Assembly (NCBI GenBank): GCA_903856995.1
Contig: CAIODK010000127.1
Span: 1 to 5,205, forward strand
Origin: an uncultured Burkholderiales bacterium
GTDB lineage: Bacteria > Pseudomonadota > Gammaproteobacteria > Burkholderiales > Burkholderiaceae_C
Length of the DNA: 5,205 bases
Reading direction: 5' to 3'
The notes beneath the pieces were generated by a model that was not told the DNA's origin, did not search any database, and was given only the letters and a program-made list of their open reading frames with translations. This document shows positions 1 to 5,205 of the stretch, piece after piece (the first letter of the stretch is position 1; the number at the start of each line of letters is the position of its first letter). Both the position numbers and the translations under genes were made by a program.

Positions 1-4
1 TCTA

Positions 5-2158
5 ATGCAAGCGTCCACTCTCACTCGTTCATTTTTAGTGCCATTTGCGCTCACCGCTACCGCCGTTTTGGCGCAACAGGCGAGCGCACCTGCGGCCGAT
101 ATGGGGCGCATTGAAATCACCAGTGGACGAGACAACGACACGCAACAACGCCGTGAATCCACGGCCAGCAAAATTGTGATTGGCCGTGAAGAGATTGAGC
201 GTCAAGGGGATTCGAACCTGGGTGAGATTTTGAAGCGCATGCCGGGCATCACCTTGGGCGGTGCACCCGGCAGAGGCGGCGGCATTCGCATGCGCGGCTT
301 GAGCCAAGGCTACACACAAATCTTGCTCGATGGCCAGCGTGTGCCGCCGGGCTTCAGTGTGGAGTCGCTCACGCCAGAGATGATTGAGCGCGTGGAAATT
401 TATCGTGCCCCCACAGCCGAGACGGGTGCACAAGCGATTGCAGGCACCATCAACATCATCACGCGTGAAGGCCGCAAGGGCATGCCCACCGAGCTGAAAG
501 TGGGCTCGTCGTTTCAAGGAGGCTACGCCTCGCCCATGGCCTCATTGGTCAAGTACCACGATGCTGAGCAGTGGTCTGCCAACTACACCCTATCGGTGAA
601 TCGCTATGCGGCGCCTGATCACAGTGAAAATGATTTGACGCGCACCAATGGCTTGGGCGACACGGTACGTCACCGCGTGAGTGACAGCCATTACGGTCGC
701 GAAGGCCTGAATGCCACGGCACGCTTGCAGCTCAAAGGGGACCCTGGGGAGACGTTCACGCTGATGCCGTTTATCGCGCTTTCTCAAGGCACGACACCGG
801 GCACGATGCAAGCGACGCAATCTTTGAATGGCGTGAATGTGGCGGGAAGCCCCGTCACAGCAGCCAACGAAAATCAAAATCACTTTGCAGTCGCCCGCTT
901 AAATGGGCAATGGCGACGCAAGCTTTCGGCCGATAGCAACATGGAGTGGAAGTTCAACGTGGGGGGCTGGAATAGTCACAACGAATTTCAACAAACCTCA
1001 ACCAACCCATTGCTCATTCCCTCGGCGACAGAAAACTCACATGTGCAAGACCGTTCGGCCAACCTCAGTGGCAAATACACCAACGTGATGGGCGGTGGCC
1101 ACCAGTGGGTCAGCGGCACAGAGGCCGAGTCGGTGCGACGCACGCAAGCTGTTGTGGGGAATTATCAAGGTTACCCTGGTGATGCAGACTACAAAGCCAG
1201 CTCTTTGCGCTACGCCATGTACTCTCAAGACGAATGGCAGCTCACGCCGCATTGGGCCACACACCTAGGCGCTCGTTATGAAGGTTTGACCACCGAGGGC
1301 AGTACCTCCGCTGGCGATGTGACGAACCGCAACAGCGTGTTCACGCCCTTGATGCACGCCATGTGGCGCCCAGACCCAGATAGCCGAGACCAAGTGCGCA
1401 TGAGCCTCACGCGCAGCTTTAAGACGCCTACTATGCCCACCTTGTTGGCGCGTCGCACCTACACGCGGGATGAAAACAGTGCCACCAACCCCGATGTGTC
1501 CGGTAACCCCGCGCTCAAACCCGAAATTGCAACAGGCTTGGATGTGGCGGTCGAGCGATATTTGCCGCAGGGTGGCGTTTTAAGCGCAAGCGTATTTCAC
1601 CGACGGGTGCAAAACTTAATCCGTAATGTCACCACGCAGGAATTGACGGGTCGGTGGCTATCGAGCCCACAAAACATCAGCGAAGCCGTCACCGAAGGCC
1701 TAGAGCTAGAAGCCAAGTTCCGCATGGACCAATGGATTGCCGATGCCCCGCATGTGGACCTGCGCAGCAACGTCAGTTTTTATCGCTCGCGCGTGCTCAG
1801 CGTGATGGGGCCGGATAACCGGCTCGACCAGCAACCCAGCATGACGGCCAACCTAGGGGCAGACTACCGACTCAAATCGGCGCCACTCACCCTCGGCGGC
1901 AATGTCAACTACAACCCCGGCTACACCACGCGCATGAGCGATGTGCAATTGCTCACGGTGTCTCAAAAACGCGTGATGGATCTTTATGGCCTGTGGCGTG
2001 TCGACAGCACCACGGCATGGCGTTTGACCCTGAGCAACCTCGATCCGAGGTACTACAACACGGGGAGCTCCTACAGCTCCAGCAGCGTGATTGAAAACAG
2101 CAACACCCAAAACCGCAGCTGGACCAGCGTGCAAATTCTTCTGGAGAAAAAACTATGA
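5..2158 (+). CDS. TonB-dependent outer-membrane receptor, siderophore-receptor-like
   Basis: This 717-residue protein is predicted to be an outer-membrane active transporter that imports a scarce ligand using energy from TonB-ExbB-ExbD. Residues 1 to about 23-28 form a signal peptide, with a basic residue at R8, a hydrophobic core and likely cleavage after VLA (23) or QASA (28). A possible TonB box, RIEITSG, lies at 35-41. The plug spans roughly 50-155, with NLGEILKRMPGI at 71-82, the IRMRGLSQGY block from 94, LLDGQRV at 107-113, and IERVEIYRAP leading to GTINIITR at 127-154. The rest is a beta-barrel that includes the family-typical SGNPALKPE segment. The length fits FepA-like receptors. Two oddities are that the usual YG...GG near the plug end reads TG...AG, and that the last residue is Leu rather than an aromatic. 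The ATG was chosen because the signal peptide starts there; only four bases precede it, so no ribosome binding site can be judged. Siderophore transport is plausible, but the ligand is unknown. Confidence 0.93.
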   Translation: MQASTLTRSFLVPFALTATAVLAQQASAPAADMGRIEITSGRDNDTQQRRESTASKIVIGREEIERQGDSNLGEILKRMPGITLGGAPGRGGGIRMRGLSQGYTQILLDGQRVPPGFSVESLTPEMIERVEIYRAPTAETGAQAIAGTINIITREGRKGMPTELKVGSSFQGGYASPMASLVKYHDAEQWSANYTLSVNRYAAPDHSENDLTRTNGLGDTVRHRVSDSHYGREGLNATARLQLKGDPGETFTLMPFIALSQGTTPGTMQATQSLNGVNVAGSPVTAANENQNHFAVARLNGQWRRKLSADSNMEWKFNVGGWNSHNEFQQTSTNPLLIPSATENSHVQDRSANLSGKYTNVMGGGHQWVSGTEAESVRRTQAVVGNYQGYPGDADYKASSLRYAMYSQDEWQLTPHWATHLGARYEGLTTEGSTSAGDVTNRNSVFTPLMHAMWRPDPDSRDQVRMSLTRSFKTPTMPTLLARRTYTRDENSATNPDVSGNPALKPEIATGLDVAVERYLPQGGVLSASVFHRRVQNLIRNVTTQELTGRWLSSPQNISEAVTEGLELEAKFRMDQWIADAPHVDLRSNVSFYRSRVLSVMGPDNRLDQQPSMTANLGADYRLKSAPLTLGGNVNYNPGYTTRMSDVQLLTVSQKRVMDLYGLWRVDSTTAWRLTLSNLDPRYYNTGSSYSSSSVIENSNTQNRSWTSVQILLEKKL
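2143..2146 (+). promoter_or_regulatory. Shine-Dalgarno site of the alpha/beta hydrolase gene
   Basis: GGAG lies inside the last codons of the receptor gene, eight bases before the ATG at 2155. It supports that start codon. Together with the four-base ATGA overlap (start 2155-2157, receptor stop 2156-2158), it indicates translation directly after, or coupled to, the receptor. Confidence 0.7.
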
Positions 2159-3012
2159 CGCAGCACGACGGTGCATGGCATGACCGCATGTACAACAACC
2201 GCAACTTGGTGCCTGAGCACGCGGCGCATTTTGCGCATTGGCATGATGCGTCGGCGCAGGTGCGCGCCACCCAACAGTGCTTTCAGGACGTGGCCTATGG
2301 CCGTGGGTTGAACGAGACCTTGGATATTTTCCCTAGCGACAAGGCGAAGGGACTGGCCCCCGTGGTGGTATTCATCCATGGTGGCTACTGGCGTTCGCTC
2401 GACAAAGCCGATCACTCTTTCATCGCGCCCACCTTCACGGCGAAAGGTGCACACGTGGTGGTCCCCAACTACGCGTTGTGCCCTGCAGTGACGGTGTCTG
2501 ACATCACCCTGCAAATGGTCAAGGCGGTGGCTTGGGTGTGGCGCAATATCCATCGTTTCGGGGGCGATCCAAGTCGCATCACCTTGGTCGGCCATTCTGC
2601 GGGTGGACAGTTGGCGACCATGTTGCTGGCCTGTGATTGGCAAGCCTATGCCAAAGACTTACCCGCACATTTGGTGACCAAGGCGTTGTCGATTTCTGGT
2701 TTGTATGAGCTGGCATCCGTGCAAGCCACCCCCTACCTCAAAGACAGCCTGCGCTTGACCGATGACGTGGTGCTACGCAATAGCCCTGCATGGATGCCTG
2801 CGCCCGCGCAAGGCACGCTCTACACCGTGGCGGGAGGCATTGAAAGCGACGAGTTCCTGCGTCACAACACGCTCATGCAAGCCGCCTGGGGTAAAAAACG
2901 GGTGCCCGTGTCTGAAGCGTTAGCGGGCTTGCAACACTTCAGCATCGTTGAGGCGATGACACAGCCCGGACACCGCTTGCACACCTTGGCACTGGAGCTG
3001 CTCAACAAGTAA
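2155..3012 (+). CDS. alpha/beta hydrolase, kynurenine-formamidase-like esterase
   Basis: This is a complete 285-residue serine hydrolase with an alpha/beta fold, expected to cleave an ester or amide bond in the cytoplasm, since no signal peptide is visible. The oxyanion-hole motif HGGYW is at 75-79. The nucleophile elbow GHSAG at 146-150 gives Ser148 as nucleophile. The GGIESDEF block at 228-235 probably supplies the acid (E230, D232 or E233), and LQHFS places the catalytic His at 261. Order, spacing and length fit the bacterial arylformamidase-like group. True kynurenine formamidase activity is not shown: no kynureninase or tryptophan dioxygenase gene is nearby. The gene overlaps the receptor stop by four bases and has its own GGAG, so it is almost certainly in the same operon. 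A role in processing the receptor's ligand, for example an ester-containing siderophore, is inference. The protein does not obviously resemble the classical Fes or IroE esterases. Confidence 0.88.
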   Translation: MTQHDGAWHDRMYNNRNLVPEHAAHFAHWHDASAQVRATQQCFQDVAYGRGLNETLDIFPSDKAKGLAPVVVFIHGGYWRSLDKADHSFIAPTFTAKGAHVVVPNYALCPAVTVSDITLQMVKAVAWVWRNIHRFGGDPSRITLVGHSAGGQLATMLLACDWQAYAKDLPAHLVTKALSISGLYELASVQATPYLKDSLRLTDDVVLRNSPAWMPAPAQGTLYTVAGGIESDEFLRHNTLMQAAWGKKRVPVSEALAGLQHFSIVEAMTQPGHRLHTLALELLNK

Positions 3013-3035
3013 GTCAGCTTGGCCGCAGCGCTGGG
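3013..3035. other. short convergent intergenic gap without an evident terminator
   Basis: These 23 bases separate the stop codons of the hydrolase (+) and guaC (-). They hold the 8-base perfect palindrome CAGCGCTG at 3026-3033, and CAGC at 3015-3018 could pair with GCTG at 3030-3033. No T-run follows on either strand, so I do not call an intrinsic terminator. Termination here may be Rho-dependent or lie within the opposing gene. Confidence 0.5.
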
Positions 3036-4013
3036 TTACATCAATAGATGTTCGCCAGCGTTGTCGCCGCCCAAGGTCACGTAGTTGACCTTTCGGATAT
3101 CCATCAGCTTGGTGCCACCGGAGTAGCTGATCGAGCTTTGCACGTCTTGCTCCATCTCAATCAGTGTGTTGGCCAGTGTGCCTTTCACGGGCTCCAGAAT
3201 GCGCTTGCCTTCCACGTGCTTGTATTCGCCTTTGTTGAAGTCAGAGGCTGAGCCGTAGTATTCCTTGAACAACTCGCCATCGACTTCGACGGTCTTGCCC
3301 GGCGACTCTTCGTGGCCTGCAAACAGAGAGCCAATCATCACCATCGACGCGCCAAAGCGGATGCTCTTGGCGATGTCGCCGTGGCTGCGGATGCCACCGT
3401 CTGCAATGATGGGCTTGGTCGCCACGCGTGCGCACCACTTGACCGCTGACAACTGCCAGCCACCGGTGCCAAAACCAGTCTTGAGTTTGGTGATGCACAC
3501 CTTGCCTGGGCCCACGCCCACTTTGGTGGCGTCAGCGCCCCAGTTTTCTAGGTCGATCACGGCTTCGGGCGTGGCCACGTTGCCCGCGATCACGAAGCTA
3601 TTGGGTAACTTGTCTTTGATGTAGCCAATCATGTCCCGCACGCTGTCTGCATGGCCGTGCGCGATGTCGATGGTGATGTACTCAGGCGTCATGCCAGCAG
3701 CAGCCAGTGTGTCCACAGTGGCGCGGTCTGGGCCTTTGACGCCCAAAGAGATTGAGGCGTACACACCCTGTGCGTGCATGCTCTTCACGAATTGGATGTT
3801 GTCCAAGTCGAAGCGATGCATCACGTAAAAGTAGTTGTTTTTCGCCATCCACAAGCAGATGCTTTCATCCACCACGGTTTTCATGTTGGCAGGCACGACC
3901 GGCAAGCGAAACTTGTGGCCACCGAGTTCAACCCCTGCATCGCACTCAGAGCGGCTTTCCACGCGGCATTTGCGTGGCAGCAGCAAGATATTGTCGTAAT
4001 CAAAAATTTCCAT
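3036..4013 (-). CDS. guaC: GMP reductase, short (325-residue, Firmicute-like) type
   Basis: GuaC catalyses the NADPH-dependent reductive deamination of GMP to IMP and ammonia, returning guanine nucleotides to the common purine pool in the cytoplasm. The 325-residue protein is a single TIM-barrel IMPDH/GMPR domain. The N-terminus MEIFDYDNILL leads into KCRVESRSECD (15-25), as in Bacillus and Staphylococcus GuaC. The catalytic loop GVGPGKVCITKLKTGFGTGG (166-185) carries the active Cys at 173. A phosphate-binding segment, IIADGGIRSHGDIAKSIRFG, lies at 202-221. There is no CBS pair as in IMP dehydrogenase, and the loop reads GKVCITK rather than the IMPDH-like GSICTT, which supports reductase. The start is set at 4013 because GGAG lies eight bases upstream and homologues begin there. 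The frame stays open upstream to 4586, but that part is antisense to the helicase gene and has no homologous sequence. The gene is convergent with the hydrolase and divergent from uvrD. Confidence 0.95.
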   Translation of the reverse strand: MEIFDYDNILLLPRKCRVESRSECDAGVELGGHKFRLPVVPANMKTVVDESICLWMAKNNYFYVMHRFDLDNIQFVKSMHAQGVYASISLGVKGPDRATVDTLAAAGMTPEYITIDIAHGHADSVRDMIGYIKDKLPNSFVIAGNVATPEAVIDLENWGADATKVGVGPGKVCITKLKTGFGTGGWQLSAVKWCARVATKPIIADGGIRSHGDIAKSIRFGASMVMIGSLFAGHEESPGKTVEVDGELFKEYYGSASDFNKGEYKHVEGKRILEPVKGTLANTLIEMEQDVQSSISYSGGTKLMDIRKVNYVTLGGDNAGEHLLM

Positions 4014-4021
4014 ATCCCAAG

Positions 4022-4025
4022 CTCC
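4022..4025 (-). promoter_or_regulatory. Shine-Dalgarno site of guaC
   Basis: On the minus strand GGAG lies eight bases before the ATG at 4013. It decides the start of guaC against the much longer open frame that continues upstream. Confidence 0.7.
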
Positions 4026-4088
4026 AGAATAAAACGTTCGAAGATTGAGCGCTTGGCTTGGTCGGTTTTCCGGCGCTTTGTAAGGGCC

Positions 4089-4123
4089 AAAAAAAAACCG
4101 AGCGCAAGTATCTTGGGCCCGGT
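4089..4123 (-). terminator. hairpin plus T9 in the guaC leader, intrinsic-terminator-like
   Basis: Read on the minus strand, ACCGGGCCCAAG (4123-4112), loop ATA, then CTTGCGCTCGGT (4108-4097) form a 12-pair stem. In RNA it has one G-U pair and one C-C mismatch. It runs straight into nine T (4097-4089). This is the geometry of a Rho-independent terminator for RNA made in the guaC direction, ending about 75 bases before the guaC start codon. It could be an attenuator in the guaC leader, or it could stop antisense transcripts coming out of uvrD. On the plus strand no T-run follows, so it is not a bidirectional terminator. An alternative reading is an operator: the same repeat overlaps a possible guaC -10 box. 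Confidence 0.5.
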
Positions 4124-4135
4124 GGCTGATTCTAA
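4107..4135 (-). promoter_or_regulatory. possible guaC promoter overlapping the inverted repeat
   Basis: On the minus strand, TTAGAA (4135-4130) and GATACT (4112-4107) are 17 bases apart. Each matches four of six sigma-70 consensus positions. Transcription would start near 4100, inside the inverted repeat, so this promoter and a functioning terminator hairpin exclude each other. The matches are weak and could be chance. Confidence 0.2.
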
Positions 4136-4139
4136 ACCC

Positions 4140-4145
4140 TAAAAT
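4140..4145 (+). promoter_or_regulatory. putative -10 box of uvrD
   Basis: TAAAAT matches five of six positions of the sigma-70 -10 consensus. Its last base is seven bases before the A of the uvrD ATG, so transcription would begin at or very near the start codon. No good -35 box sits at 16-18 bases; the nearest candidate, TTGGGC at 4113-4118, is 21 bases away. The call rests on the -10 match and its position only. Confidence 0.35.
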
Positions 4146-4151
4146 CAATAC

Positions 4152-5205
4152 ATGCATTCTTCCCCCCACGCCTCCCCCTTGTTGCAAGGCCTCAACAACG
4201 AACAAGCAGCGGCTGTCACCTTGCCGCAGACGCATGCCCTTATTCTGGCGGGCGCTGGCTCGGGCAAGACGCGGGTGCTGACGACGCGCATTGCTTGGTT
4301 GATGCAAACCGGACAGGTCTCGCCCGGCGGCTTGTTGGCTGTGACCTTTACCAACAAGGCGGCCAAAGAAATGCTCACGCGCTTGTCGGCCATGTTGCCG
4401 GTGAATGTGCGCGGCATGTGGGTGGGCACTTTTCACGGCTTGTGCAACCGATTTTTGCGCGCGCATTGGAAGCTGGCGAACTTGTCGCAGACGTTTCAAA
4501 TCTTGGACACCCAAGACCAGCTCAGCGCCATCAAACGTTTGAGCAAGCAGTTTCAGGTAGACGATGAACGTTTTCCGCCTAAACAAACCATGCGTTTCAT
4601 TGCGGCTTGCAAAGAAGACGGTCTACGCCCCAAAGACGTGGTGGTGCGTGACCCTGATGACCGCAAACGCGTCGAGCTCTACGAGCTGTACGAAATCCAA
4701 TGTCAACGCGAAGGCGTGGTGGATTTTGGTGAACTGATGTTGCGCTCGTACGAGCTGCTGCGCGACAACGATGCCTTGCGCGAGCACTACCGTCAGCGCT
4801 TTCAGCACATCTTGGTGGACGAGTTTCAAGACACTAACAAGCTGCAATACGCCTGGCTCAAGCAGCTGGCTGGCCCTGTCGGTGGGGGCGGTGGCGCTAT
4901 ATTGGCTGTGGGTGACGACGACCAAAGTATTTACGCCTTCCGCGGTGCACGCGTGGGCAACATGGCTGATTTTGTACGCGAGTACAACGTAACGCATCAA
5001 ATCAAGCTCGAGCAAAACTATCGCAGCTTCAGCAACATTTTGGACAGTGCCAACCATCTAATCAGTCACAACAAAGGCCGTTTGGGTAAAAACCTGCACA
5101 CCACGCAGGGCGCAGGCGAGCCCGTGCGTGTGTATGAATCGCCCACCGACTTTGCCGAAGCGCATTGGATGGTGGAAGAGATGAAGCAACTCTTGCGAGA
5201 CAGCA
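4152..5205 (+). CDS. uvrD: UvrD-type DNA helicase II, N-terminal part (cut by window end)
   Basis: UvrD is an ATP-driven 3'-to-5' superfamily 1 DNA helicase that removes cut strands in nucleotide excision repair and mismatch repair. The first 351 codons are present, roughly half of the usual 720-800 residues. Visible motifs are Walker A AGAGSGKT (33-40, Lys39), VTFTNKAAKEM (64-74), GTFHG (92-96), the Walker B-type DEFQDTN (223-229), GDDDQSIY (254-261) and LEQNYRS (286-292). Stretches such as GMWVGTFHGL, FQILDTQDQL and NKGRLGK follow E. coli UvrD more closely than Rep. Motifs V and VI lie beyond the edge. An in-frame TAA at 4140-4142 fixes ATG 4152 as the first usable ATG, and the next in-frame ATG is beyond Walker A. 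No Shine-Dalgarno sequence is visible. A five-glycine run (244-248) makes the loop between motifs II and III about four residues longer than in E. coli. PcrA- or Rep-like naming is possible but less likely. Confidence 0.93.
   Translation, partial: MHSSPHASPLLQGLNNEQAAAVTLPQTHALILAGAGSGKTRVLTTRIAWLMQTGQVSPGGLLAVTFTNKAAKEMLTRLSAMLPVNVRGMWVGTFHGLCNRFLRAHWKLANLSQTFQILDTQDQLSAIKRLSKQFQVDDERFPPKQTMRFIAACKEDGLRPKDVVVRDPDDRKRVELYELYEIQCQREGVVDFGELMLRSYELLRDNDALREHYRQRFQHILVDEFQDTNKLQYAWLKQLAGPVGGGGGAILAVGDDDQSIYAFRGARVGNMADFVREYNVTHQIKLEQNYRSFSNILDSANHLISHNKGRLGKNLHTTQGAGEPVRVYESPTDFAEAHWMVEEMKQLLRDS

Larger units (their letters stand above)
4014..4151. promoter_or_regulatory. divergent control region between guaC and uvrD
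   Basis: This 138-base non-coding stretch must contain the promoters of both divergent genes unless one lies inside the opposite coding region. It holds the guaC Shine-Dalgarno site, an imperfect inverted repeat with an adjacent A9/T9 run (4089-4123), and a good -10 box just before uvrD. Nearer guaC, AGCGC at 4049-4053 can pair with GCGCT at 4073-4077, enclosing a small CGG-TTTT-CCG hairpin. Its significance is unclear. Confidence 0.6.

Noticed and set aside
1..5. TAATG at the window start as the overlapping stop of an upstream gene
   Set aside because: A TAA at 3-5 overlapping the ATG at 5 would fit an upstream operon partner, but only four bases are available and no coding sequence can be read.
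2071..2643. 190-residue open frame on the minus strand
   Set aside because: It lies fully antisense to the receptor end and the hydrolase, both strongly supported by motifs. Its translation is rich in His, Arg and Cys with no recognisable domain, as expected for a shadow frame.
3015..3033. Possible intrinsic terminator between the hydrolase and guaC
   Set aside because: Short stems can form, but no T-run follows on either strand, so the evidence is too weak for a terminator call.
3036..4013. IMP dehydrogenase instead of GMP reductase
   Set aside because: There is no CBS domain pair, the length is 325 residues, and the catalytic loop is GKVCITKLKTG, which is the reductase form.
3774..4142. 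Plus-strand open frame of 122 residues over the guaC 5' end and the intergenic gap
   Set aside because: It is antisense to conserved GuaC sequence, has no convincing ribosome binding site or domain, and its lysine-rich part is just the A9 run.
4014..4586. N-terminal extension of guaC giving a 516-residue protein
   Set aside because: The extra 191 residues are antisense to the uvrD coding region and run through the intergenic hairpin. A Shine-Dalgarno site sits directly before the shorter start, and GuaC homologues begin with the MxIFDY sequence.
4623..5057. 144-residue minus-strand open frame inside uvrD
   Set aside because: It is antisense to helicase motifs II-IV, has no recognisable fold, and is explained by codon bias of the real gene.

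Overview
The window looks like chromosomal DNA from a betaproteobacterium, most likely Burkholderiales and Comamonadaceae-like. The composition is moderately GC-rich by eye, and the outer-membrane receptor shows the cell is Gram-negative. The lineage is inferred from protein style, not from a marker gene. Coding density is very high: three complete genes, one gene cut by the right edge, and a single intergenic gap longer than 30 bases. No tRNA, rRNA, CRISPR array, insertion sequence, integrase or phage gene is visible.

Left part (5-3012, + strand): a two-gene operon. The first gene encodes a 717-residue TonB-dependent outer-membrane receptor with signal peptide, plug and beta-barrel, and its plug resembles siderophore receptors. 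Its stop codon overlaps the start of the second gene in an ATGA junction. The second gene encodes a 285-residue cytoplasmic alpha/beta hydrolase of the kynurenine-formamidase-like esterase group. The coupling suggests that the receptor brings in a ligand and the hydrolase acts on it or on a product of it. The ligand cannot be read from the sequence.

Middle (3036-4013, - strand): guaC, a GMP reductase of the 325-residue type also found in Firmicutes. It converts GMP to IMP in purine salvage and runs convergent to the hydrolase with only 23 bases between the stop codons.

Right part: a 138-base divergent region (4014-4151) separates guaC from a uvrD-type superfamily 1 DNA helicase that begins at 4152 and runs off the window after 351 codons. 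This gap holds the most interesting non-coding signals. One is a 27-base imperfect inverted repeat followed, on the guaC strand, by nine T, which has the form of an intrinsic terminator inside the guaC leader. The other is a good -10 box placed so that the uvrD transcript may begin at its own ATG, with no Shine-Dalgarno sequence.

Overall these are known gene families. I see no clear evidence of an undescribed multi-gene system. The best leads are the receptor-hydrolase pair and the control region between guaC and uvrD.
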